From contig NZ_QKZK01000012.1 of NCBI RefSeq assembly GCF_003254275.1, positions 1 through 64,000 on the forward strand: a stretch of DNA of 64,000 nt, given 5' to 3'. The notes beneath the pieces are model-generated. The model was given only the letters and a program-made list of their open reading frames with translations. It made no database searches and was not told where the DNA came from. A program made the translations under genes and the position numbers. This stretch comes from Breznakibacter xylanolyticus. Lineage in GTDB: Bacteria > Bacteroidota > Bacteroidia > Bacteroidales > Marinilabiliaceae. Each line of letters begins with the position of its first letter. Positions within the stretch are counted from its first letter, which is position 1. Positions 35,084-43,112 of this stretch are shown piece by piece.

Positions 35084-36091
35084 TTATTTGATGGTCAAAA
35101 CGTAGCTTTCGATGCGGTATTTGTTTACAATCTCTTCCTGTCGTGCATCGGCACTGATGAGGTCGGGTTGTGCATCAATGCTAACCAGGAATTTGTTGTC
35201 GCGAGGCAGAATCATTGCGTTTTCAAACCCTTTCTCTTTGAGTTTTGCGACCTGTTCAATGGCAACCTGTTCATTTTTGAGGGTTGCCACAATGATGTGG
35301 TACTTGTTGTCGGTCGTGACAGGAGTTTCTTCTACCACCGGCGCAGGAGTTTCTACCACCGGTGCAGGCGCAGGAGCCGGAGTTTCGACCTTGGGAGGAG
35401 CCGGAGTTTTTTTGTTGAATAAGTTGCTTAAGATGGGATTCACAGCTGTGAAATAGTATATCGCACCGGCAATGAGCAGCAGTAGCAATAACCACAGTAG
35501 CAGGCGTGGTGATTTTTTCTTCTTTTCAATGATTACGGTGGTTTTCTCAGGTGTAGGATTGCTTGTGTTTACATTTGTCATGGGAGGGGGAGTCGTTGTG
35601 TTGCGCTCGGTATTGTCGGGTTCGTTATCGATGTTTAAAATGCTATCGTTGGATGTATATGATGGCGTTGTGTCGTTTTTTTCAGTGATGATGGGAGCGT
35701 CGGCGGCTTCGGAGGGCGGCATCAAGTCGAGCAGTTCGTCTGATTCGGCAATTTTTTCGGCTTGTATCAGGCTTTCACTATCCTGTATGAAGCGGATGAT
35801 GCCGGTGGTGTCTTTGGTAAAGCGTCCGAGGCCCGGGATGTCGTAGCGTCCGGTGGTGTCGAGTGTGTTTTTCAATCCATCTACAAAAGCGTTGACTTGT
35901 TCCAATGCCAGTGTGCTGTCAATCGATCGGCTGGCGGCAATGTGGTTGACCAGCAGGCCGTCGTTAAAGCTGAGGAAATTATTGAACAATACCGAAAACC
36001 CGTTTTTTTCCGATGACACAATGAATGCGCCAAAGTTGGGCAAAATCACACGGTTGTTATTTTTGACAAGGTCTAAGATGTCTTTGTTCAT
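35084..36091 (-). CDS. HU-domain (CCDC81-like) protein with membrane span and SPOR domain
   Basis: 335 residues in three parts. An N-terminal HU/CCDC81-like region (1-120: ILPNFGAFIVS, then DIPGLGRFTKD), a charged linker, one span (LLLWLLLLLLIAGAIYYFTA, about 195-215) preceded by KKKKSPR, a Pro/Ala-rich linker (TPAPAPAPVVETPAPVV), and a C-terminal SPOR domain (YHIIVATLKNEQVAIEQ ... KFLVSID). By topology the HU part is cytoplasmic and the SPOR part periplasmic, where SPOR domains bind denuded peptidoglycan at division sites. Conserved across Bacteroidota; mechanism unclear. Confidence 0.85.
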   Translation of the reverse strand: MNKDILDLVKNNNRVILPNFGAFIVSSEKNGFSVLFNNFLSFNDGLLVNHIAASRSIDSTLALEQVNAFVDGLKNTLDTTGRYDIPGLGRFTKDTTGIIRFIQDSESLIQAEKIAESDELLDLMPPSEAADAPIITEKNDTTPSYTSNDSILNIDNEPDNTERNTTTPPPMTNVNTSNPTPEKTTVIIEKKKKSPRLLLWLLLLLLIAGAIYYFTAVNPILSNLFNKKTPAPPKVETPAPAPAPVVETPAPVVEETPVTTDNKYHIIVATLKNEQVAIEQVAKLKEKGFENAMILPRDNKFLVSIDAQPDLISADARQEEIVNKYRIESYVLTIK

Positions 36092-36201
36092 AGCTCAGAA
36101 TATGAGTGAGTTGGTGCGTAAGGGTAAAATTTTTACGGAACAAATCCGATTTTAAAGTGCTAAAGATAACCAGTTTTCTCAAATACATTGAGTGGCTTTG
36201 G

Positions 36202-37170
36202 TTATCTTTTTTGTTGTAGAAGCACGAAAGTGTTGTTTTTTTGTTCCGATGACCATAAATAGACGAGAGATCCCAAGAGGGTTGGTCCACAGGTGGTGAT
36301 GAGCCATTGGCAGAAAATGGCTGAAATAATGGCCACGATGTTGATGCCGGTAAGGGAGAAAATAAAGACCCCAATGGATCCTCGGATGCCCAGGTCGGCC
36401 ACGAAAAATGAGGGAATTACTGTCACCATGAGGTAATAGATGGCGAGCGGGGCCATGATTTCAGAAAGCGCTGTAGTGGGTGAAAAAAATTTAAACCACA
36501 GGAGCAGTTGTGCTGCAAAGCAGATATAACGGGCAGCCGTGAGTAAGGAGAGCAAGGCCAGGCGTGTGCCAGTGACCATTTTCAAAGCATTTTGAATTTT
36601 GAGGATGATGGCTTTCAGGGAATCCGGTCTGATGAAACGATGCCAAATCCAGATGCCCGAGATGATGAGCGCCATCATCCAAGCAGCATGCGTCAGGTTG
36701 ACTGCCGAAAGGGTGGTTTGAAAGGGGTTAAAGAATATCAAGGCCGTTAGGCCGCCAATGGTGATGATGAGCGATAGGAGTATTCCGCCTAAAAATCCCA
36801 ATATCAACGCTTTTAGTCTTTTCTCTTTGGGGATTCCCCACAGTCGACCGGCCGGTTCGCCCAGTCGTGCCGGGGTAATGGCGCCCACGGTGGTGCCCCC
36901 TAATGTTTGCCATATCGATTGACGGAGCGTTTGGTGATGGATGGTTAGGATAAGTGCATGCCATTTTGTCGATTCGAGCATGAAATTGATCACTTGCAAC
37001 ACTATTTGCATCAGTGTGAATGCGATAAAAACGCCCAGCCGATCGGATGCCGTTTTCACGATGGCATCCCAATTTTGAAATCCCCACAGACGCCATCCTA
37101 CATAAGCAAATGCCATCCCGGAAATGGTGATGATGATGCTTCGGTTGAGAATGTTGCGACGGGGTTGCAT
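36202..37170 (-). CDS. Flippase-like lysylphosphatidylglycerol synthase TM-domain protein (copy 1)
   Basis: A 322-residue integral membrane protein with about eight spans. Conserved family pieces include GAITPARLGEPAGRLWGIPK and FVADLGIRGSIGVFIF. The frame extends upstream into the preceding gene, but that part is not protein-like; the ATG at 37170 gives the natural start (MQPRRNILN). Related proteins (AglD/UPF0104) move or modify lipid-linked sugars. Divided from the second family member by 28 bases. Confidence 0.8.
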   Translation of the reverse strand: MQPRRNILNRSIIITISGMAFAYVGWRLWGFQNWDAIVKTASDRLGVFIAFTLMQIVLQVINFMLESTKWHALILTIHHQTLRQSIWQTLGGTTVGAITPARLGEPAGRLWGIPKEKRLKALILGFLGGILLSLIITIGGLTALIFFNPFQTTLSAVNLTHAAWMMALIISGIWIWHRFIRPDSLKAIILKIQNALKMVTGTRLALLSLLTAARYICFAAQLLLWFKFFSPTTALSEIMAPLAIYYLMVTVIPSFFVADLGIRGSIGVFIFSLTGINIVAIISAIFCQWLITTCGPTLLGSLVYLWSSEQKNNTFVLLQQKR

Positions 37171-37198
37171 GAAAGATGGGGCTGTCTTAATTGATCGA

Positions 37199-38188
37199 TT
37201 ATGAAATCTCTTTTTTGATAGGGTTGACAAGAGGAAAAATGATGAACGACAGTAATCCCAGTACAACCACCAGCAGGTTTTGTGCCCCATGCAGCAGCAG
37301 TGCGAAGGCGTATGCCGGTTCGCTGGTGACGCCGTACATGGCCAATGTGGCAATGACCATGGCATGCCAGGGGCCAATGCCGCCCTGTACGGGTACCAAC
37401 ATGCCCAGGCTTCCGGTTACCAAAATTACCAGGCCTGCATTAAGGGAGAGTCCCGATGTGGCCGGTAAAGCAAAAAAACTCACGTACTGCATCCCAAAGT
37501 ACATCAGCCAAATAAACAGGCTGAAAAAAAGATAAAGACTTTTGTTTTTAAGCTGTCGTACCGATAGAAAGCCCTCGGCAAACATCTGCCATACCCCCCT
37601 GATTTTCTTAACCACGCGCCATTGTGCAATGAATTTCCGAAGTGCATAAATGGTGGCGGTAAGAATTATCAATCCCATCAGGCCCCATCCCCATGGGAAC
37701 GAGGCTACCGAGCTGCTTCCCAGTTTATTGCCCAGGAATTTTGTGAGCATTGAAAATTCGATGCTGAGCGCCAGTGTTATCACCAGTATCAGCATCACCA
37801 GGTCGGTGAGTCGTTCGGCAGCCACGGTGCCCACCAGTCGGGTGAACGAAATTTTTTCGTGTCGGCTCAGCACGGCGCAACGCGTTACTTCGCCCATGCG
37901 GGGGAGCACCAGGTTGGCCAGGTAGGCCACAAACACGGCCATGGCAGTGTTGTACCACTTGGTGCGTTTTTCGGCCTGTTCAATGAGCATTTGCCAGCGC
38001 AAGGCTCGAGCCAGGTGGCTCATTACACCCAGGAACAGCGATAGCCATATCCAGTTGAAGTTGACTTCGTTTTGGATAACATCGAGCAGTTGCATCGGGT
38101 TTTGGTCGTGGTACAGCCATATAAAAACGCCTGCTCCGATGGAGAGGAACAATAAAAAACGGAGGATTTGAAGGATTTTCTTTTTCAA
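37199..38188 (-). CDS. Flippase-like lysylphosphatidylglycerol synthase TM-domain protein (copy 2)
   Basis: A 329-residue membrane protein of the same superfamily, with VAYLANLVLPRMGEVTRCAVL and PVQGGIGPWHAMV, the two most conserved stretches. The predicted start at 38188 is a TTG (KKKILQILRFL follows), with no in-frame ATG close upstream. First gene of the minus-strand run that continues to 33953; divergent from rsmA. Confidence 0.85.
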   Translation of the reverse strand: MKKKILQILRFLLFLSIGAGVFIWLYHDQNPMQLLDVIQNEVNFNWIWLSLFLGVMSHLARALRWQMLIEQAEKRTKWYNTAMAVFVAYLANLVLPRMGEVTRCAVLSRHEKISFTRLVGTVAAERLTDLVMLILVITLALSIEFSMLTKFLGNKLGSSSVASFPWGWGLMGLIILTATIYALRKFIAQWRVVKKIRGVWQMFAEGFLSVRQLKNKSLYLFFSLFIWLMYFGMQYVSFFALPATSGLSLNAGLVILVTGSLGMLVPVQGGIGPWHAMVIATLAMYGVTSEPAYAFALLLHGAQNLLVVVLGLLSFIIFPLVNPIKKEIS

Positions 38189-38286
38189 TGGATGAATGCT
38201 TTTAACGTGGAGTCGCGAAGAAATAACTCCAGGTGGTCAGTGCGAAATTAATTCAACAATCGCCTCTTTTTTTCCTGTTTGGATGA

Positions 38287-38319
38287 TTTGGCAAGAGGGG
38301 TGTGTTGATGTTATATTTG
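38287..38319 (+). promoter_or_regulatory. Promoter candidate for rsmA
   Basis: TTTG (38287-38290), 21 bases, TATATTTG (38312-38319). A second -7-like element TACCTTTG is at 38362-38369 without a -33 box. Confidence 0.5.
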
Positions 38320-38371
38320 TGTGAACCCTTTATAAATCGTGGTCGGGCAAGGGAATAATTGTACCTTTGCC

Positions 38372-38423
38372 GCGCAAAGATTGCGCAAGTTTAGTAAAGT
38401 TATCCCTTTTCGCCAAGTGGCGA
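38372..38423 (+). promoter_or_regulatory. Two hairpins in the rsmA leader
   Basis: GCGCAA-AGA-TTGCGC (38372-38386) and TCGCCA-AG-TGGCGA (38410-38423) are perfect short stems between the promoter elements and the start at 38439. Confidence 0.5.
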
Positions 38424-38438
38424 CACAAAACCGATTGC

Positions 38439-39215
38439 ATGAAGCAGGTAAGAGCCAAGAAACATCTGGGGCAGCATTTTTTAACCGACTTAACCATTGC
38501 CCAGCGCATTGTGGAGAGTTTGTCGACCGGGGTGCCGGTGATTGAAGTAGGACCCGGGATGGGGGTGCTGACCCAATATTTGGTTCAAAAGCCCGAGATT
38601 GATTTGCGATTGATTGAGATAGACACCGAGTCGGTGGCCTATCTGCATGCCCATTATCCGGCGCTGCAGGGGCGCATCATAGAGGGCGATTTTTTGAAGC
38701 TTGAGTTGAGTGCCTTGTTTAGTGGTTCTTTTGCTGTGATCGGAAATTTCCCTTACAATATCTCCAGTCAGATATTTTTTAAGGTTCTCGAGTATCGCGA
38801 TCAAATACCCGAAGTGGTTGGCATGTTGCAAAAGGAAGTGGCCGAACGTTTGGCTGCGCCTCCGGGAAGCAAAACCTATGGCATCTTGAGCGTGTTGTTG
38901 CAAGCGTGGTACGATATTGAATATCTTTTTACGGTAAGCGAGCACGTATTTTCACCCCCTCCAAAGGTTAAGTCGGCTGTCATTCGTCTGAAACGTAACA
39001 GTTGCACCCATTTAGGCTGCGACGAAGTGTTGTTTAAGCAAGTGATTAAGGCAACTTTTAATCAGCGACGCAAAACCATTCGTAATTCGCTGAAGGCGAT
39101 TGCTTACAACCGGGAGTCGTTTCCCGATACTCCGCTCCTCAACGAGCGTCCCGAGCAACTCTCAGTGGCTCAGTTTGTGGAACTGACCAATTTGGTGGCT
39201 GCACACCAGTGTTGA
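38439..39215 (+). CDS. rsmA: 16S rRNA (adenine1518/1519-N6) dimethyltransferase RsmA/KsgA
   Basis: 258 residues. Starts MKQVRAKKHLGQHFLTD, the family N-terminus, so the ATG at 38439 is used and the upstream TTG-led frame is dismissed. S-adenosylmethionine site EVGPGMGVLT and catalytic motif NFPYNIS. It dimethylates two adenines of helix 45 in late 30S assembly. The downstream gene mgtE is separated by a TIR element. Confidence 0.97.
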   Translation: MKQVRAKKHLGQHFLTDLTIAQRIVESLSTGVPVIEVGPGMGVLTQYLVQKPEIDLRLIEIDTESVAYLHAHYPALQGRIIEGDFLKLELSALFSGSFAVIGNFPYNISSQIFFKVLEYRDQIPEVVGMLQKEVAERLAAPPGSKTYGILSVLLQAWYDIEYLFTVSEHVFSPPPKVKSAVIRLKRNSCTHLGCDEVLFKQVIKATFNQRRKTIRNSLKAIAYNRESFPDTPLLNERPEQLSVAQFVELTNLVAAHQC

Positions 39216-39226
39216 TAAATGATTAG

Positions 39227-39393
39227 TCAATGTCGTTAAGTGAGTGCGATTCACAAAAGAGACAAGAAGATGATTATACAAACGACAGATAGATTAGACT
39301 GAATAGGCGAAGAGAACGGTTCTAAACAACTGTTTTCTTGTCATCATCTGTCTCTTATACTGGCGTCTTTTTCTCTTAACTAAACGACATTGA
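39227..39393. mobile_element. TIR element, subfamily B, copy 3 (inverted)
   Basis: A 167-base segment starting TCAATGTCGTTAAG and ending CTTAACTAAACGACATTGA. Its reverse complement aligns with copy 2 (29448-29608), including 'gagacagatgatga' and 'agtctaatctatctg'. It fills nearly the whole gap between rsmA and mgtE. Confidence 0.68.
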
Positions 39394-39426
39394 ATCATTA
39401 GTATTCATATTTTTAATGATTGCCCA

Positions 39427-40800
39427 ATGCCAAACATGACCACTTTTGATCTGACACGTGAGTTTATTGATTCGTTGCGCGAATTGATTGACCATCATGA
39501 TGAAAAGGCGGTGTTGGCATTGTTGGACGATTTGCATCCGGCCGATATTGCCGAAATATACGGGGAGCTTGATCTCGACGAGGCCAAGTACATTTATTTT
39601 TTGCTCGATGATGATACGGCCGCCGATGTGCTGACCGAGTTGCCCGAAGATGACAAGCTCCGTTTTCTCGAAAGCCTTCCCAGTGAAGTCATTGCAAAAC
39701 GGTTCATCGACAAGATGGATTCGGATGATGCTGCTGACGTGTTGGGGCAGCTCGATTCCTCTACACAGCAGGAGGTGCTTTCGCACATTGAGGACATAGA
39801 GGTGGCTGGCGACATTGCTGATTTGTTGACATACGACGAGCACACTGCCGGAGGTATCATGGCCAAGGAGCTCATCAAGGTGCGTGATTCCTGGAACATG
39901 AACACCTGCATTCGCAGCATGCGTCAACAGGCCGAAGAGGTAGATGAGGTGTATTACGTGTACGTGGTCGATAGCCGTGATGTGCTGAAGGGGACGCTTT
40001 CGCTGAAGCGTTTGTTGTTGAGCCCTGAAGACATTCAGATTCGTGATATTTTAAATGAGGATGTGATTTCGGTGCGTGTGGATACATCTACCGATGAGGT
40101 GAGTAACATCATGGACAAATACGGCCTGGTGGCGCTTCCGGTGGTGGATGGCGTGGGGCGTTTGGTAGGACGCATTACCATTGACGACGTGGTGGATGTG
40201 ATGCGCGAAGAGGCTGAGAAGGATTATCAGTTGGCTTCGGGGATTACCGAGGATGTGGAAATATCTGATAGTGTGTGGATTCATACCCGTGCCCGTATTC
40301 CGTGGTTGTTAATCGGCTTGTTGGGCGGTGTACTTGGTTCGCGGGTGATTGGAGGCTTCATTGGGATATTGGGTGAACACCCGCATTTGGCACTTTTTAT
40401 GCCTCTGATTGGCGCCATGGGGGGTAATGTGGGCATTCAGTCGTCGGCCATCGTGGTGCAGTCGCTGGCCAGTGGTTCCATGGGGCTCGATACCAATTGG
40501 GGCAAGTTGGTGAAGGAGCTCACCATTGCGTTTTTAAATGCCACGGTGCTGTCGTTAATCATGTTTGGATATAACTACATTGTCGATGCAGGATGGCCGC
40601 TGTCGTTGACCGTTTCGGCAGCCATGTTTTCAGTGGTTGTGTTTGCATCCATGTTTGGCACCTTTGTACCGCTTCTGCTTAAGCGCATTAATATTGATCC
40701 GGCCGTGGCCACCGGCCCTTTTGTTACCACGTTGAACGACATTATTGGAATGTTTATTTATTTGACGTTCGGGGCGTTGTTTTACGCGTTGTTGTTGTGA
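39427..40800 (+). CDS. mgtE: Magnesium transporter MgtE
   Basis: 457 residues with the family layout: an acidic helical N-domain (1-130, LDDLHPADIAEIYGEL), two CBS domains (about 135-255), and five membrane spans (about 285-457, containing PLIGAMGGNVGIQSSA and ATGPFVTTLNDIIGM). A Mg2+-gated channel. Start ATG lies 34 bases after a TIR element, which may supply its upstream region. Confidence 0.95.
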   Translation: MPNMTTFDLTREFIDSLRELIDHHDEKAVLALLDDLHPADIAEIYGELDLDEAKYIYFLLDDDTAADVLTELPEDDKLRFLESLPSEVIAKRFIDKMDSDDAADVLGQLDSSTQQEVLSHIEDIEVAGDIADLLTYDEHTAGGIMAKELIKVRDSWNMNTCIRSMRQQAEEVDEVYYVYVVDSRDVLKGTLSLKRLLLSPEDIQIRDILNEDVISVRVDTSTDEVSNIMDKYGLVALPVVDGVGRLVGRITIDDVVDVMREEAEKDYQLASGITEDVEISDSVWIHTRARIPWLLIGLLGGVLGSRVIGGFIGILGEHPHLALFMPLIGAMGGNVGIQSSAIVVQSLASGSMGLDTNWGKLVKELTIAFLNATVLSLIMFGYNYIVDAGWPLSLTVSAAMFSVVVFASMFGTFVPLLLKRINIDPAVATGPFVTTLNDIIGMFIYLTFGALFYALLL

Positions 40801-40812
40801 TGTGGATGTGGT

Positions 40813-40836
40813 AGAGACGCGCTATAGCGCGTCTCT
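40813..40836. repeat. 24-bp perfect palindrome between mgtE and gpx
   Basis: AGAGACGCGCTA followed by TAGCGCGTCTCT. No T-run on either side. It sits between convergent genes, where it may act as a terminator or a REP-like element. Confidence 0.7.
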
Positions 40837-40855
40837 GCGTGATGACGTTTAATAA

Positions 40856-41341
40856 TTATAACCCCAACAATTTTCTAATTTGATTTTCCATTTTTAATGG
40901 CGATGTGATAGGAGCATAGCGTTTTACCGGTTTTCCCTGACGGTCGAAAATGAATTTTGTGAAATTCCACACGATGCGACCTCCCAATATTCCCGGCAAT
41001 TCTTTTTTGATGTGTTTGAATAGGGGATGAGCCGAAGAACCATTCACATCTACCTTGTCGAACATCTGGAATGAGACCCCGTAATTGAGCAGACATCCCT
41101 CTGAAATTTCTTTAGCACCGCCGGGTTCTTGGTTTCCGAATTGGTTGCAGGGGAATCCCAAAATTACCAGGCCGTATTCCTTGTATTTGTTGTAAAGCGT
41201 GTTCAGGTCGGCGTATTGGGGTGTGAATCCGCATTTGCTGGCGGTGTTGACCACAATGACAACTTTACCCTTGTAGTTGTCCATGCTGATTTCTTTTCCT
41301 TGTAAGGTTTTGGCGCTGAATTGATAAATGTTGTTGCTCAT
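40856..41341 (-). CDS. Glutathione peroxidase family thiol peroxidase
   Basis: 161 residues, cysteine type: peroxidatic C37 in NTASKCGFT, FPCNQFGNQEP (65-73), and WNFTKF near the C-terminus. A further cysteine at C83 is in the place of the resolving cysteine of thioredoxin-dependent members, so thioredoxin is the likelier reductant. Reduces organic or hydrogen peroxides. See the palindromic site upstream at 41399. Confidence 0.94.
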   Translation of the reverse strand: MSNNIYQFSAKTLQGKEISMDNYKGKVVIVVNTASKCGFTPQYADLNTLYNKYKEYGLVILGFPCNQFGNQEPGGAKEISEGCLLNYGVSFQMFDKVDVNGSSAHPLFKHIKKELPGILGGRIVWNFTKFIFDRQGKPVKRYAPITSPLKMENQIRKLLGL

Positions 41342-41381
41342 GGCTCGTTTGTTTTAATGTTTTAATGTGTCGTTCGCGATA

Positions 41382-41414
41382 CAAATATAAGAAGAATAAT
41401 GTCGCATGCGACAT
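41382..41414 (-). promoter_or_regulatory. Promoter and palindromic operator candidate of the peroxidase gene
   Basis: TATATTTG on the minus strand (41382-41389) is a consensus -7 box. A 16-bp perfect palindrome ATGTCGCATGCGACAT (41399-41414) occupies the place where the -33 element should be, the usual position for a repressor or activator site. Confidence 0.5.
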
Positions 41415-41668
41415 AGATGATTATTTTTTCAAATAATTAACGGTTCATGCGTTTTTTTGATAACATGGATCGAAGTGGCCTCCCAATAAATAGGTAGGTG
41501 AGAATTGTTGTGTAATCAGTGATTATGGACGATTTATGAGTATTCGGACGGTAGATTGATGTTTTTTGGGGTAAATTTTTCACCACATTAAGCGATTGTA
41601 GGAGCAATGCATGAGACCTATTTTTGTAATGAAAGTTTTGGTTTTTAATCAGGTAGTTTTTTGATAAT
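41415..41668. other. AT-rich intergenic DNA, nothing identified
   Basis: No protein-like frame between the peroxidase operator region and the hairpins at 41669-41805. Confidence 0.4.
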
Positions 41669-41805
41669 ACACTCCGTGAATGGTAAAAAGTTGCCACACG
41701 GAGTGTTTATCGCACTTTGCATTTTCTCAATCTGTTTTCTCCTATTACATTTTCGTATTGTCCGGGCATACAGGGTTTCACGTCCTCCTGTGTGCCCGGT
41801 TTTTT
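41669..41805 (+). ncRNA. Possible small transcript ending in a strong terminator
   Basis: A perfect hairpin ACACTCCGTG/CACGGAGTGT (41669-41706) and a strong terminator CCGGGCATACAGG/CCTGTGTGCCCGG with six T on the plus strand (41762-41805). No plus-strand gene lies upstream back to the divergent peroxidase start, so the terminator has no mRNA to serve. No convincing promoter found. Confidence 0.3.
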
Positions 41806-41812
41806 ATGGTAC

Positions 41813-41846
41813 AAAAAAAGCCCCACGGCAATGAGTGGAGCTTTTA
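41813..41846 (-). terminator. Terminator of metF
   Basis: On the minus strand AAAAGC-CCAC/GTGG-GCTTTT with one mismatch, ending in a run of seven T, 23 bases past the metF stop. Confidence 0.75.
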
Positions 41847-41868
41847 AAGATGTTTTATCTGATTGTTT

Positions 41869-42822
41869 TTAATACACCGCTTTGGCCACTTCGCGGACGC
41901 TTTGGGTTGCCATGAGCGTGTAGAAATGCACAATTGGGACGCCATTTTTAATCAGGTCTTTGGCTTGCATGGTGCACCAATCAATGCCAACACGAGTCAC
42001 TGCTTCGTCGGTTTTGCATTTGCGCATTTCCTTTGCAAAATCTTCGGGTATGTCCACATGGAATATTTTGGGAAGAACCGTGGCCTGATTCATAAAGGTG
42101 ATCGGTTTTAAACCCGGAATGATAGGGATGGTGATGCCTTCGGCGCGACATCGGTTGACAAAATCGAAATATTTTTGATTGTCGAAAAACATTTGTGTAA
42201 CAATGTATTCGGCGCCGGCTTCTACTTTTTTCTTGAGCCAGTAAAAGTCTGCATCAAGGTTGGGAGCCTCATCGTGTTTTTCGGGATATCCGGCCACTCC
42301 AAAGGCAAACGGGGTATCGAGTGGATTGCCCATGCTGCCGTCGATGAACTTGCCGGCATTGAGGTCGGTTACCTGATGAGCCAAATCAATGGCATTGGCA
42401 TTGCCACCCTCGGCAGGTTTGTAAAATTTGTCCATCCCCCCTTTGTCTCCCCTCAGCACCAGGATGTCGTGTATGCCCAAATTGTTGAGTTCTATCAGAG
42501 CTTGTTGGGTTTGAGTACGGGTAAAGCCGCTGCAAATGATGTGAGGCACCACCTTCACGTTGTATTTTTGCATGATGGTTGCGGCCATGGCCACGGTTCC
42601 CGGCCGCTTGCGTTCAATTTTGCGTTCGTAAAGGCCGTTGCCAACACTGACAAAGGTTTCTTCGGAACGGTGCGAAGTGATGTTGATGAACAACGGGTTG
42701 AATTCAATCAGCGCATCAATGGTGTTGAACACCCGGTCGATGGAATTCCCTTTGAGGGGAGGCAACAGCTCGAATGAGAAGGCTGTGCTTTTCGTGTGGT
42801 TGATTAGCTGGGCTACTGTCAT
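41869..42822 (-). CDS. metF: 5,10-methylenetetrahydrofolate reductase
   Basis: A 317-residue TIM-barrel flavoprotein. FSFELLPPLKG carries the catalytic Glu-equivalent; DILVLRGD, VAGYPEKHDEAPN and ITQMFFDN-type (VTQMFFDN) motifs are the family fingerprints. It makes methyl-tetrahydrofolate, the substrate of MetH, encoded upstream on the same strand; a large hairpin separates the two. Confidence 0.96.
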   Translation of the reverse strand: MTVAQLINHTKSTAFSFELLPPLKGNSIDRVFNTIDALIEFNPLFINITSHRSEETFVSVGNGLYERKIERKRPGTVAMAATIMQKYNVKVVPHIICSGFTRTQTQQALIELNNLGIHDILVLRGDKGGMDKFYKPAEGGNANAIDLAHQVTDLNAGKFIDGSMGNPLDTPFAFGVAGYPEKHDEAPNLDADFYWLKKKVEAGAEYIVTQMFFDNQKYFDFVNRCRAEGITIPIIPGLKPITFMNQATVLPKIFHVDIPEDFAKEMRKCKTDEAVTRVGIDWCTMQAKDLIKNGVPIVHFYTLMATQSVREVAKAVY

Positions 42823-42854
42823 TGTTTTTCTGTTTTTTTGATGACATAAAAAAT

Positions 42855-42900
42855 GAGCTGCAAGATATCACGAATGGCCATTCGTGATATCCGGCAGCTC
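42855..42900 (-). terminator. Long palindromic hairpin between metH and metF
   Basis: Contains a 28-bp perfect palindrome (42864-42891, centre GG|CC) extended by GAGCTGC/GCAGCTC arms with two-base interior loops; on the minus strand followed by ATTTTTTAT. It lies 32 bases before the metF ATG, so it could end metH mRNA or act in the metF leader. Confidence 0.7.
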
Positions 42901-42955
42901 AAAAAAACATTCGATGCTTTACCAATCAGCTTAATAACAGTGTTGTTTCTTTTAG

Positions 42956-43098
42956 ATATGAAGATGTCAAAACGATGAGACAGAAATGAGATGATGCAAG
43001 ACTTTTTTGATCTGTTTTTTTATCTCTTTAGTCTAATCTATCTGTCTTCAGTCTAATAATCTTCATGTCTTTTATTTGAATGAACTAAACAACAGTGA
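42956..43098. mobile_element. TIR element, subfamily B, copy 4 (degenerate)
   Basis: Shares 'acgatgagacagaaatgagatgatgcaag', 'tagtctaatctatctg' order and 'gaactaaacaacagtgag' with the B copies; the left terminus is not recognisable. Located just downstream of the metH stop. Confidence 0.5.
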
Positions 43099-43112
43099 GT
43101 TGTGCCTTGTAG

